This document shows positions 36,651 to 45,190 of a stretch of 64,000 bases of DNA, one piece after another. Under the pieces are notes generated by a model that did no database searches, was not told the DNA's origin, and worked only from the letters and a program-made list of their open reading frames with translations. Origin of the DNA: Streptomyces canus (GTDB taxonomy: Bacteria; Actinomycetota; Actinomycetes; Streptomycetales; Streptomycetaceae). Location of the stretch: assembly GCF_030815415.1 (NCBI RefSeq), contig NZ_JAUSWW010000001.1, forward strand, positions 9,920,001 through 9,984,000. The letters run 5' to 3'. Each line of letters opens with the position of its first letter. Within the stretch, counting starts at the first letter, position 1. The position numbers and the translations under genes were made by a program.

Positions 36651-37718
36651 TCATGTCCGGCCGTTGTCACCCTGTCCGTCAGCGGGGACATGGGACGGGA
36701 GGGCGTCGGGGGTGGCGCGGTGGTCGGCCTTGGCCGCGTCCGCGAGGGCCGCGGCGGCGGCTTCTGCGGCCTGAGCCGTGTCATCAGCGGCCCTTTCCGC
36801 ACTGTCGTCCGAGGGTTTCTCGCGGGTGGCCGGCGACTGGGGCAGCACCTCGGTGAAGGCGCGGGACATGCCCTGGAGTGCGGAGGTGATCTCGCTGGGG
36901 ATCACCCAGAAGTTGTTGCCCGAGCCCTGCGCGAGTTGGGGCAGCGTCTGGAGGTACTGGTAGGCGAGCAGCTTGGGGTCGGGGTCGTTGCGGTGCACGG
37001 CCTGGAAGACCTCGTCGATGGCCCGGGACTGGCCCTCGGCCGTGAGGATCGCAGCGGTGCGGTTGCCCTCCGCGCGCAGGACAGCGGCCTGTTTGTCGCC
37101 TTCGGCGGTGAGAATCTGCGACTGGCGCTGCCCCTCGGCCCCGAGAACCGCGGCCCGCTTGTCCCGCTCGGCTCGCATCTGCTTCTGCATCGCGTCCTTG
37201 ATGGTCTGCGGAGGGTCGATGGCCTTGATCTCCACCCGGTTGACCCGCAGTCCCCACTTGCCGGTGGCCTCGTCCAGCACGCCACGGAGCTGGCTGTTGA
37301 TGGTGTCCCGTGAGGTGAGGGTCATTTCCAGGTCCATGGATCCCACGACGTTGCGCAGGGTGGTGACGGTGAGCTGCTCGACCGCCTGAAGGAAATTCGC
37401 GATCTCGTAGAAAGCCGCTCGCGGGTCGGTGACCTGAAAATACAGAACGGTGTCGATCTCGACGACCAGATTGTCCTCGGTGATCACCGGCTGAGGTTCG
37501 AAGGAGACGACCTGTTCCCGTAGATCGATCACCGGATGAACGCGGTCGATGTACGGGATGACGAGGCTGAGGCCGGGGGTGAGGGTCCGGTGGTATCGGC
37601 CGAGCCGCTCGACATTGCGAGCGCGCGCCTGGGGCACGATACGGACTGCCCGCACCACGGTGAAAACCGCGATCAGCGCGACGATCAGGCCGGCAATGAG
37701 GAACGCCGAGGTTTCCAT
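36651..37718 (-). CDS. SPFH/Band-7 (stomatin-like) membrane protein
   Basis: 355 residues: one N-terminal membrane helix (5-27), a Band-7 domain (VPQARARNVERLGRYHRTL, PVIDLREQVVSFEPQPVITE, GSMDLEMTLTSRDTIN), a coiled coil with repeated AEG units, and an alanine-rich charged tail of about 60 residues. It resembles QmcA-type stomatins, which form large rings at membrane microdomains. It is encoded five bases behind an NfeD-like partner, the classic stomatin operon arrangement. Confidence 0.93.
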   Translation of the reverse strand: METSAFLIAGLIVALIAVFTVVRAVRIVPQARARNVERLGRYHRTLTPGLSLVIPYIDRVHPVIDLREQVVSFEPQPVITEDNLVVEIDTVLYFQVTDPRAAFYEIANFLQAVEQLTVTTLRNVVGSMDLEMTLTSRDTINSQLRGVLDEATGKWGLRVNRVEIKAIDPPQTIKDAMQKQMRAERDKRAAVLGAEGQRQSQILTAEGDKQAAVLRAEGNRTAAILTAEGQSRAIDEVFQAVHRNDPDPKLLAYQYLQTLPQLAQGSGNNFWVIPSEITSALQGMSRAFTEVLPQSPATREKPSDDSAERAADDTAQAAEAAAAALADAAKADHRATPDALPSHVPADGQGDNGRT

Positions 37719-37722
37719 GGTT

Positions 37723-38154
37723 TCAGTCCCGTGGGTAGACGATCGCGGTGGCGCCGCTGATCTCCATGACGTCGACGGTCTTTCCAGGCGGAATCACCAG
37801 CGTCTCGTCGTAGGCGCGGGCCGTCCACTCCTCGCCGTCGATACGGACCCTGCCATCCAAGCCCGTCACTTCCGAGACGACATAGGCAGCCCTGCCGACC
37901 AGTGCGTCCACGCCGAACCGCTCCACCTGAGGCTGGAGCACGTGGCGCACCGCGATGGGACGTACGAACACCACGGTGACTGTGGCGACGACGGCAAACA
38001 CCAGGAACTGAAAGGGCGCCGGCAGTCCGACCGCAGCGGACCCCGCCGTGACCAACGCGGCCACACTCAGCATTCCGAGCGCAGCGGTAAGGGTGACGAT
38101 CTCCGCCACAGCCAACACGGCTGCGATGATCAACCAGATCAGCCATGGATCCAT
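37723..38154 (-). CDS. NfeD-like membrane protein, short form
   Basis: 143 residues from the ATG at 38,154 (AAGAGG upstream). Three N-terminal membrane segments followed by an OB-fold domain (VGRAAYVVSEVTGLDGRVRI, GEEWTARA, GKTVDVMEISGATAIVYP). Short NfeD proteins partner the stomatin encoded next. The pair probably organises membrane proteins or their turnover. Confidence 0.92.
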   Translation of the reverse strand: MDPWLIWLIIAAVLAVAEIVTLTAALGMLSVAALVTAGSAAVGLPAPFQFLVFAVVATVTVVFVRPIAVRHVLQPQVERFGVDALVGRAAYVVSEVTGLDGRVRIDGEEWTARAYDETLVIPPGKTVDVMEISGATAIVYPRD

Positions 38155-38462
38155 AGCGTGCCTCTTCTGACCGGTGCGGGCGCGGAAGGGCTTGGCCTCA
38201 CCATTGGACCCCGACACCGGACATCGGCGATACCCCTGGTAAAGGAAACCCGGCCGAACGAGCGATGGTGTACTCCGTGCAACGCACCCCAAGCGACTAT
38301 TTCGCACCTTTTAAATGATTTTACGCAGACGGAGAAGTCCTGGGCGATCGGCGTTCTCGTGCGGAGACAGCGGCCGGTAGAGGCCGGGGCAGGACGCAGC
38401 CCGTGGATCGCCCTCGCCGTGAAGGGCTCGCTGTCCTCGTCGAAACGTCACTGGGTGCCAGG
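38155..38462. other. Intergenic region upstream of nfeD/SPFH
   Basis: No gene recognised. A short AT-rich island (CCTTTTAAATGATTTTACG, about 38,308-38,326) stands out from the GC-rich surroundings and could be promoter-associated. Confidence 0.35.
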
Positions 38463-38867
38463 TCAGCGGGGCGGCGGCCAGTGGTCCAGCAGGCCTCGCC
38501 ACGTTCGCCGGATCGATCCCATGAGGTGGCAGCACAAGGGCCCATCGCGGGGCAAAGCCACCGTGGTCTCCTGGGTCATTGCCAGGAAGAAGGCCCGCCC
38601 GTCCCGGGTCTGCAACGTCGTGCTCCACCGGTAGCCCGGGCGACGGGCGAGAAGGGAATGGACGAGCTCGCGGCCCAGCCCCTGGCGCTGCCAGGCGTCG
38701 CACACCCAGATGTCCAGTATCCGCCCTGTACGGCACGCCGGACAGGCACGGAACCGCAGCCGGCCAATGAGGTGGTTGTCGGGATCGAGCAGGACGATCC
38801 CGGTAGGCGTTCTCGCGGAGGGAGCGGCAAGGCCGTTCCACCACACGGACGGAGCCACCCGGATCAC
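38463..38867 (-). CDS. GNAT-family N-acetyltransferase
   Basis: 134 residues if started at the GTG at 38,867, which has AGGAG four bases upstream; the open frame continues further but without support. DIWVCDAWQRQGLGRELVHS is the acetyl-CoA-binding motif of GNAT enzymes, preceded by beta strands with LLDPDNHLIGRLRF. The Arg/Pro-rich C terminus is atypical. Substrate unknown. It partly faces the tap remnant on the other strand. Confidence 0.7.
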   Translation of the reverse strand: MIRVAPSVWWNGLAAPSARTPTGIVLLDPDNHLIGRLRFRACPACRTGRILDIWVCDAWQRQGLGRELVHSLLARRPGYRWSTTLQTRDGRAFFLAMTQETTVALPRDGPLCCHLMGSIRRTWRGLLDHWPPPR

Positions 38868-39008
38868 CTCTCCTGGAGTCTTCGGTGGGAACGTAGGCGC
38901 TGCCCGCGGTTTCAATGTCGTTCGCCGTTCTGGTCCCTCCTCCTTTCCGCTTCCGCCGCGGTGGACAGGTGGACGACATGGGCGACGAGTGCACCGGCCA
39001 GCACCGCC

Positions 39009-39480
39009 CACCACCCCACCGGCCCGGGCTGGTACGCCACCCCCACCCTCGCGTACGCGGTGAAGCTCGGCTTCGAGGTCGCGCCGCTCGAGGCGTACGT
39101 GCGCCGACAGTCCGGCCGCTACCTGGACCCCTGGTACAACCAGCTGCGCGATGCGTACGGGGCAACGATGGCCGAACTCGGTGTCACCACCGCGATGGGC
39201 GGGAGCGAGTTCCTGGAGACGATGGCCCACGCCAAGAGCATCGACCCGACGTTGGCGCTGCTGGCGAAGGCGATCAAGGCGACCGCGAAGGGCGGCATTG
39301 GCAAGCTGAGGCAGCGCAACAGCGGTCAGGTGCCGTACTACGAGCCGTGGCCGGCGCTGAAGCGGGAGACGTGGCGCCCCGACATCCGGGCCGCCGTGCT
39401 CGCCAACCAGCGGGTCTGCATCCACCGCAAGCTGATGAAGGCCGCCGCCGCGGCCGACCTGTACCCGGTCGCGATCAGGG
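39009..39480 (+). pseudogene. tap: Internal fragment of a telomere-associated protein (Tap) gene
   Basis: The frame reads HPTGPGWYATPTLAYAVKLG, YLDPWYNQLRDAYGATMAEL, AIKATAKGGIGKLRQRN and WRPDIRAAVLANQRVCIHRK. I recognise this as the C-terminal half of the Streptomyces telomere-associated protein Tap, which helps recruit terminal protein to the ends of linear replicons. There is no start codon in the right place, no N-terminal part, and the downstream frame loses similarity after LYPVAI. It is a fragment with an otherwise uninterrupted frame. Identification is from memory of the family. Confidence 0.6.
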
Positions 39481-39586
39481 CGAAGACCACGAAGACCGTG
39501 CTCACCATGCTGTTGAACAGCAGCATCGCGTGCGAGGTCTGGGCGATGGACGCCAGCTCGGGGCCTGCTTGCAGGCCGGTTGGGCG

Positions 39587-40062
39587 TCAGTCGACGGGGT
39601 CTTCGGTCCATACGGGCGTCCCGGGGAAATCCGGGCCCTTGTTGGCTACTTCCCACTCGTCGTCGCCCGGCAGTATCGCGATCCAGGGAGGCGGTGAGGC
39701 CAGCACGTTCCCGACGAGGTCCAGGGCACTGGTGAAGGAGCGCCAGAGGGGATCACATTCCCAGGTGAAGCCCTGCTGGATGTCCCACTCGCCCAGACGG
39801 CCTGTCCTGATGGTCGGCCTTGTGGAGGGCGGGGTCGGCCTTGAGGAATCCTGCTCTGTTTCTCGTTCTGGAACCGGAGGAAGTCGTCTCCATCAACACG
39901 GCCGCCGAGTGGCTGGGATACCACGTGTAGAAGGCGGAGCTGCTGTTCGTCGTAGAAGTCGGCGCCGGCGATGCGTTCCTTCTCCGGATGGCGGTGCTCC
40001 TCCGGCTGGTCCAGCCGGATCTTGTACCAGCGGGCCGCGGTGCCGACGCCCAGACATTGCAT
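39587..40062 (-). pseudogene. Frameshifted conserved hypothetical gene
   Basis: N-terminal part MQCLGVGTAARWYKIRLDQP to RLLHVVSQPLGGRVDGDDFL in one frame, then another frame (FLKADPALHKADHQ), and finally GRLGEWDIQQGFTWECDPLW and PGTPVWTEDPVD to a stop at 39,587. The pieces join into a plausible protein of about 155 residues, so at least two frameshifts separate them. I do not know a function. Confidence 0.6.
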
Positions 40063-40285
40063 CAGCAGGACACGGGGCGGACACGGTGATCACTAGGCGG
40101 TCCACGGTCGGTGATCGCCTCCGGCCAGCGGCACCCATACCGTTCCCGAGGGGCCGTGCTCCTCGATGTCTTCCAGGATCCCGGCCCCGAGTTGAGCTTC
40201 GAACGGGCGAGGGCTCGACAAGCGGATGCTGCGCGACCATCGCTTGCAGATCTCGGATGCGGGCATCGAGGTGTATTGCCCAGGT

Positions 40286-40868
40286 TCAAGGAGTCGTCGC
40301 AACACTTCCGCTTTGTGCTGGTAGTAGGTGACTGTCGAGAGTCTCGGCGGGTGTCCTCCAGCCAAGGGCCTTGCGATCTGCTGTTGAGGGCCGCGGCGGC
40401 GGCAGCGAGGTCCTCGCGGGTATGCCTGCTGAGGTCGGTGCCCTTCGGAGAGTACTGCCGGAGCAGGCCATTGGTGTTCTCGTTCGTTCCTCGCTGCCGG
40501 GGACTGTGCGGGTCGGCGAAGTAGATCTCCAGACCGGTGTCGATACGGAGCTTGGCGTGTTGCGCCAGCTCCGAGCCCTGGTCCCAGGTCAGTGACTTGC
40601 GGAGCTGGGCGGGCAGGTCGGTGATCGCCTCCGCGAGGGCTTTCCGTACGGCGTGACCGGCCGGTGCGGGACCGTTCTTGGCCCGTGGGGCCGGCCGCCA
40701 GTCCGGGCTCGGGGCACCCGGAGTGCCCGGCCGGTGCGCAGGCAGGCGACGAGCTCACGTTTCAGCGCTCCGCGGCCCTGGATGTAGAGGGCCTGGTAGA
40801 TCGCCTCGTGCGAGATGCGCATGGACTCATCATCAGGGAAGTCGGCCGTCGGCCGGTGGGGGCGTTTG
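40286..40868 (-). pseudogene. IS30-family transposase relic
   Basis: Contains FPDDESMRISHEAIYQALYI, GALKRELVACLRTGRALR, then (after an internal deletion and frame change) LRKSLTWDQGSELAQHAKLR, YFADPHSPRQRGTNENTNG and ALGWRTPAETL in two frames. These are the hallmark segments of IS30 transposases with part of the DDE core removed. The N terminus is missing where it abuts the GntR gene. Inactive. Confidence 0.85.
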
Positions 40869-40875
40869 CCGACAC

Positions 40876-41538
40876 TCAGGCAGTGGTTCCGGCGACCACG
40901 TCGACGGCGTGGCGCCGGTGTGCTGCGAAGAGGTCGAGGGCGGTGTTGGTGTCCCGGGCGCGCAGTGCGGTGACGAGTCCGTGGTGCTCGCGCGGGATGC
41001 AGTCGAGGTAGCCGGCGGTGCTGCGGCTGATCCGGGTCAGCAGGAACAGGTGGACCTGGCACCGTATGCCGTCCCAGGCGTCGGCGAGGCGCTGGTGCCC
41101 GGCGGCGGCGAACACCGCGTCGTGGAAGGCGATGTCCAGGCGCACCATCTCGTGCGCATCGCCGGCCCGCTCCATCATGTCGGCCGTCTTCGCGATGGAC
41201 GCGAGGTCCTCGTCAGAGGCGCGGACGATCACCTGGCGGACGGCGAGATCCTCCAGTGCGCCGCGCAGGCTGTCGAGCTCAGCCACGTCCTCGGCGGACA
41301 GCGTCGTCACCGTCGTGCCCCGGTGCCACGCACAGTGCACCAGGCCCTCGCGCTCCAGCAGCCGCAGCGCCTCGCGCACCGGGCCGCGGCTGACATCCAT
41401 CTCGCCGGACAGCTCCACCTCGCGCAGCTGCTCGCCCGGGGCGTAGGCCCCGTTGAAGATGGCCTCGCGGATACGGTCCGCAACCTCGTCAGCCAGACCC
41501 CGGCGGCGAGCCGGGGCCACCTTGCCCTGATCACTCAT
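40876..41538 (-). CDS. GntR-family (FadR subfamily) regulator
   Basis: 220 residues from the ATG at 41,538, preceded by GGAGGAGGTG. Winged helix with ADEVADRIREAIFNGAYAPG, QLREVELSGEMDVSRGPVRE and ALRLLEREGLVHCAWHRGTT, then an all-helical FCD ligand domain with HEMVRLDIAFHDAVFAAAGH that can hold a metal-bound carboxylate ligand. It is divergent from the VOC-SDR-RidA-SDR-OYE operon and separated from it by two operator-like palindromes, so it most likely represses both itself and that operon. Its end abuts the IS30 relic. Confidence 0.92.
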   Translation of the reverse strand: MSDQGKVAPARRRGLADEVADRIREAIFNGAYAPGEQLREVELSGEMDVSRGPVREALRLLEREGLVHCAWHRGTTVTTLSAEDVAELDSLRGALEDLAVRQVIVRASDEDLASIAKTADMMERAGDAHEMVRLDIAFHDAVFAAAGHQRLADAWDGIRCQVHLFLLTRISRSTAGYLDCIPREHHGLVTALRARDTNTALDLFAAHRRHAVDVVAGTTA

Positions 41539-41569
41539 GCCCGCATTACACCTCCTCCACCAATGACCT

Positions 41570-41607
41570 AATGTTAACATTCAGGCGTTGTCGTGATGTC
41601 AACATTA
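41570..41607. promoter_or_regulatory. Two GntR/FadR-type operator palindromes
   Basis: AATGTTAACATT (41,570-41,581) is a perfect 12-bp palindrome. 14 bases further on, GATGTCAACATTA (41,595-41,607) repeats the pattern almost exactly. Both fit the xTGTxxACAx type of FadR-subfamily sites and lie in the 131-bp gap between the divergent GntR and VOC genes, where a dimeric repressor would cover both promoters. Confidence 0.7.
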
Positions 41608-41669
41608 GGACAAGCCGAGCGGGATCGCCGCCCACGAGCCCCTCCGCTCCCCGGCAGGAAGGCAGTGCC

Positions 41670-42101
41670 ATGACCGTTCTCGACTCCCCGATCCCCCGCT
41701 TCCATCTGGCCGTGCCGGTCGACGACCTGGCTGCCGCGCGCCGCTTCTACGGCGACGTCCTGGGCCTGGAGCAGGGCCGCAGCGCTGACACGTGGGTGGA
41801 CTGGAATCTGCACGGCCACCAGTTCGTCACGCACCTCGCGCCGGAGCGCGCGCAGCGCATACACAACCCGGTCGACGGCCACGACGTACCCGTGCCGCAC
41901 TTCGGTCTGGTCCTGACGGTCGAGGCCTTCCAGCAGCTTGCCGAGCGGCTGCGGGTGGCGGGCACCGAGTTCGTCATCGAGCCGTACGTGCGTTTCGCGG
42001 GCCAGAAGGGCGAGCAGTGGACGATGTTCCTCCTCGACCCGGCAGGCAACGCGCTGGAGTTCAAGGCGTTCGCCGACGACTCCCAGGTGTTCGCCGCCTG
42101 A
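41670..42101 (+). CDS. VOC-family (glyoxalase/dioxygenase-like) protein
   Basis: 143 residues from the ATG at 41,670 with GGAAGG upstream. Two beta-alpha-beta-beta-beta units: FHLAVPVDDLAAARRFYGDV at the start with the first metal His, and WTMFLLDPAGNALEFKAF at the end with the Glu ligand. A metal-dependent lyase, isomerase or dioxygenase; substrate unknown. First gene of the GntR-linked operon. Confidence 0.88.
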   Translation: MTVLDSPIPRFHLAVPVDDLAAARRFYGDVLGLEQGRSADTWVDWNLHGHQFVTHLAPERAQRIHNPVDGHDVPVPHFGLVLTVEAFQQLAERLRVAGTEFVIEPYVRFAGQKGEQWTMFLLDPAGNALEFKAFADDSQVFAA

Positions 42102-42151
42102 CCGGCGGCCGGCACCACTCACCCCTCACACGCGAAAGACTGGACGAGCTC

Positions 42152-42805
42152 ATGAAGGTGTTCCAGATCGGCGCCGCCGGAGGAGTCGGCCGCCGCCTTA
42201 CTCAACTCCTCACCGCACGCGGTGACTTTGTGACCGGCATGCACCGCGGGCCCGCTCAGGGTGAGACGGTGCGGGCGGCCGGCGGGAATCCGGTGGTCGG
42301 TGATCTCATCGCCGACTCGGTCGAGGATCTGGCCAAGAAGATGCGCGGCCATGACGCCGTGGTCTTCTCGGCCGGCGCACATGGCACCGGTCAGGACAAG
42401 ACGACCCTCATCGACGGCCGTGGCCTTCAAAAGACCGCCGACGCGGCCGCACTCGCCGGGGTGTCGCGGTTCGTTCTCGTCTCGGTGTTCCCCGACGCGC
42501 TGCGTGACGGGGAACGCAGTGAGGGCTTCGAGCACTACATCAAGGTCAAGAAAACCGCCGACGTCTATCTGACGCGCACCGATCTGGACTGGCTGATCGT
42601 CCGTCCCGGAACCCTTCTGGACACCCCCGGCACCGGCCGTGTCACCGCCGGTCCCGCCGTCGAGTACGGCGACGTGCACCGCGACGACGTCGCCGCGTTC
42701 CTCGACGCCGTCCTGCACGCGCCTGCCCTCAGCCGCGTGATCGTCGAGCTCACCTCCGGTGACACCCCCGTCGCGGACGCCGTCGCCCGCCTCGCGGCCG
42801 CCTGA
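42152..42805 (+). CDS. NAD(P)-binding atypical SDR / NmrA-like protein
   Basis: 217 residues from the ATG at 42,152. Rossmann motif FQIGAAGGVGRRL at the N terminus, VVGDLIADSVEDLAKKM, DAVVFSAGAHGTG and LDWLIVRPGTLLDTPGTGRV. This is the pattern of short atypical SDRs that act as NAD(P)H-dependent oxidoreductases or redox sensors. Second gene of the operon. Confidence 0.9.
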   Translation: MKVFQIGAAGGVGRRLTQLLTARGDFVTGMHRGPAQGETVRAAGGNPVVGDLIADSVEDLAKKMRGHDAVVFSAGAHGTGQDKTTLIDGRGLQKTADAAALAGVSRFVLVSVFPDALRDGERSEGFEHYIKVKKTADVYLTRTDLDWLIVRPGTLLDTPGTGRVTAGPAVEYGDVHRDDVAAFLDAVLHAPALSRVIVELTSGDTPVADAVARLAAA

Positions 42806-42853
42806 GCTCCCACCCGCACCTCATTCACAGAACCATCAGCAAGGAGAAGCACC

Positions 42854-43255
42854 ATGACCGCCATGGATTCCTACAGCCACGACGTCTCCGGTGAGAAGGA
42901 GTTCGGTTTCGCCCAGGCCATCAAGGTCGGCGACACGATCTACGTCTCCGGGCAGCTCTCGCACGACGAGCAGGGCAACTTCCTCTACCCGGGCGACTTC
43001 GACGCCCAGCTGAAGCAGTCCTACGCCAACTTCGAGAAGGTGCTCGCCCACTACGGCGCCACCCGCAACCAGGTCGTCTCCGAGACCCAGTTCATCGTGG
43101 ACCTGCCGCGGTACAACATGGCGATGGCCGCGGCGAACCTGGCCTACTTCGGCGACCACCGCCCCACCAGCTCCACCATCGGCGTCGCATCGCTGTTCTT
43201 CCCGGGCCAGCTCATCGAGGTCAACTTCGTCCTCGATACCCGCCTGCCGGCCTGA
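42854..43255 (+). CDS. RidA-family (YjgF/YER057c) protein
   Basis: 133 residues. AIKVGDTIYVSGQLSHDEQG, NFEKVLAHYGATRNQVV and RPTSSTIGVASLFFPGQLIE match RidA-type imine/enamine deaminases, which hydrolyse reactive enamine intermediates. In this operon it may quench a reactive product of the OYE or dehydrogenase. Its stop lies two bases before the next start. Confidence 0.9.
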   Translation: MTAMDSYSHDVSGEKEFGFAQAIKVGDTIYVSGQLSHDEQGNFLYPGDFDAQLKQSYANFEKVLAHYGATRNQVVSETQFIVDLPRYNMAMAAANLAYFGDHRPTSSTIGVASLFFPGQLIEVNFVLDTRLPA

Positions 43256-43257
43256 TC

Positions 43258-43924
43258 ATGAAGGTCGTGATCGCCGGAGGGCACGGCAAGATCGCCCTCC
43301 TCCTGGAACAGCTCCTGTTCCGGCGCGGCGATGCGGTCACCGGCCTCACCCGCAACCCGGCCCAGGCCGAGGCGCTGGAGAAGGCCGGAGCCCAGGCCCG
43401 GCTGATGGATCTGGAGAAGGCCACCAGCGACGAGGCCGCCCGGCACCTGACGGGTGCCGACACGGTGGGTTTCGCCGCCGGGGCGGGTTCTGGGAGTTCG
43501 GTGGGCCGTAAGGACAGCGTGGACCGCGGCGCGGCGAGCCTGCCGGCGGACGCCGCCGAGAGCGCCAGAGTCGGACGCTACCTGCTGCACTTCGCCATGG
43601 GCACCTATCTACGGGTTGTCGACGACGAGAGCCTCGACCCGGTCTTCCGTGCCTATCTGCGGGCCAAGCTCGCGGCCGAGAACGCCTCCGGTCCCGGACC
43701 GGGCTCCAGGCGATGATCGTCCGCTCGACGACACACCCGGCATCGGCCGGGTCACGCTCGCCGAGCAGACCGGCCCCGGCTCCATCTCCCGGGCCGATGT
43801 CGCCGCCATCTTGCTGGCGCTGCTCGACGAACTGCGTCTGAACGGCCGGACCGTCGAGGTCATCGGGGGCGCCGCCCCCCATCGCGGACGCCGTGGCAGC
43901 CCATGCCGCCCGCTGTACCGGCGC
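43258..43924 (+). pseudogene. Second SDR/NmrA-like gene, frameshifted
   Basis: From the ATG at 43,258: VVIAGGHGKIALLLEQLLFR, DTVGFAAGAGSGS and LRAKLAAEN in one frame to a stop at 43,716. The C-terminal part continues in another frame as DDTPGIGRVTLAEQTGPGSI and LRLNGRTVEVIGG, and a third frame gives IADAVAAHAAR. The first break falls near 43,683-43,720, where bases that should encode the usual LDWTIVRP segment are missing. The second is in a six-C run (43,875-43,880). Paralogue of the gene at 42,152. Confidence 0.8.
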
Positions 43925-43995
43925 TCCGCATCTCAACTCATCTCCCCGTCGACGGCTGTCCCGGCCGGCGATACCCCACCTGAAAGAGAAGCACC

Positions 43996-45111
43996 GTGAG
44001 CACTCTGTTCACCCCCCTCAAGCTGCGCTCCCTCCAGATACCCAACCGGGTGTGGATGTCGCCGATGTGCATGTACTCCGCCCCGCCCACGGGCCCGGAG
44101 ACCGGCGCGCCGACCGACTTCCACCTCACCCACCTGGCCTCGCGCGCCGCCGGTGGCGCGGGCCTGGTCATGGCCGAGGCCACCGGGGTCCGTCCCGACG
44201 GGCGGATCAGTCCCTGGGACCTGGGCCTGTGGAATGACCACCAGCAGGAGGCGTTCTCCCGGATCACCGCGGCCATCAAGGCGCACGGCGCCGCCCCGGC
44301 GATCCAGCTCGCCCACGCAGGCCGTAAGGCGTCGGTGGACAAGCCCTGGCTGTCCGAACGGTGCGTACCCGAGAGCGAGGGCGGCTGGCAGACAGTGGCG
44401 CCCAGCGCGGTCGCGTACGACGGCCTGCCCGTCCCGCACGAACTGACCGTGGCCGAGATCCGGCAGCTGGTAGCTGACTTCGCCGATTCCGCCCGCCGCG
44501 CGCTGACCGCCGGCTTCGATGTCGCCGAGGTGCACGGTGCCCACGGCTACCTGATCAATTCGTGCCTCTCCCCGGCCTCCAACCACCGCACCGACGCCTA
44601 CGGCGGCAGCTTCGAGAACCGGATCCGCTTCGCCCTGGAAGTCGTCGACGCGGTGCGCGCCGTGTGGCCCGCCCAGCTGCCGGTCTTCTTCCGCACCTCG
44701 GCCACCGACTGGCTGACCGAGAACCCCGAGGACACGCGCGAGGGCTGGACCGGTGAGGACACCGTCCGCCTCGCCAAGGAGCTGACCGCTCACGGCGTCG
44801 ATCTGCTCGACGTGTCCACCGGCGGCGTGGTCCGCGACGCCAAGATCGTCGCCGGGCCGAGCTACCAGGTGCCCTTCGCCGCCCAGGCCCGCCAGGCCAC
44901 CGGCATCCCCACCGCCGCCGTCGGCATGATCACCGACCCCCGCCAGGCCGAAGAGATCATCACCTCCGGGCAGGCGGACGCCGTACTGCTCGGCCGTGAA
45001 CTGCTGCGCGACCCCTACTGGCCGCAACACGCCGCCCGCGCACTCGGCGCCGAGCCGCGCTGGCCCGACCAGTACGCCTACGTCGTCAAACGCCGCAAGC
45101 AGTCAACTTGA
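43996..45111 (+). CDS. Old Yellow Enzyme (YqjM/XenA-type NADH:flavin oxidoreductase)
   Basis: 371 residues from the GTG at 43,996. FMN-dependent ene-reductase barrel: VWMSPMCMYSA near residue 20 with the YqjM-type Cys, IQLAHAGRKAS, EVHGAHGYLINSCLSPASNH with the His-x-x-His substrate pair, NRTD-like YGGSFENRIRFALEVV, and GREL near the C terminus. It reduces activated C=C bonds of enones or nitro compounds with NAD(P)H. Its last two bases of coding and the stop codon coincide with the end of the IS605 element, so the native C terminus may have been slightly different. Confidence 0.93.
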   Translation: MSTLFTPLKLRSLQIPNRVWMSPMCMYSAPPTGPETGAPTDFHLTHLASRAAGGAGLVMAEATGVRPDGRISPWDLGLWNDHQQEAFSRITAAIKAHGAAPAIQLAHAGRKASVDKPWLSERCVPESEGGWQTVAPSAVAYDGLPVPHELTVAEIRQLVADFADSARRALTAGFDVAEVHGAHGYLINSCLSPASNHRTDAYGGSFENRIRFALEVVDAVRAVWPAQLPVFFRTSATDWLTENPEDTREGWTGEDTVRLAKELTAHGVDLLDVSTGGVVRDAKIVAGPSYQVPFAAQARQATGIPTAAVGMITDPRQAEEIITSGQADAVLLGRELLRDPYWPQHAARALGAEPRWPDQYAYVVKRRKQST

Positions 45112-45190
45112 CCCGGCCCTAAAGGACCGGGCTTGGAGGTAGCGCCCAACTGGCTGCTGGGTTGACTCCTCCGTCCAGACACCCCTATCG
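45108..45190 (-). ncRNA. Expected omega-RNA (reRNA) scaffold at the tnpB 3' end
   Basis: For TnpB systems the guide RNA overlaps the tnpB 3' end and runs through the right end of the element into the flank. Here this would be the minus-strand stretch from about 45,190 to 45,108 with its terminal hairpin, and the guide would be the reverse complement of about 45,088-45,107. Inferred from family knowledge and position only. Confidence 0.35.
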
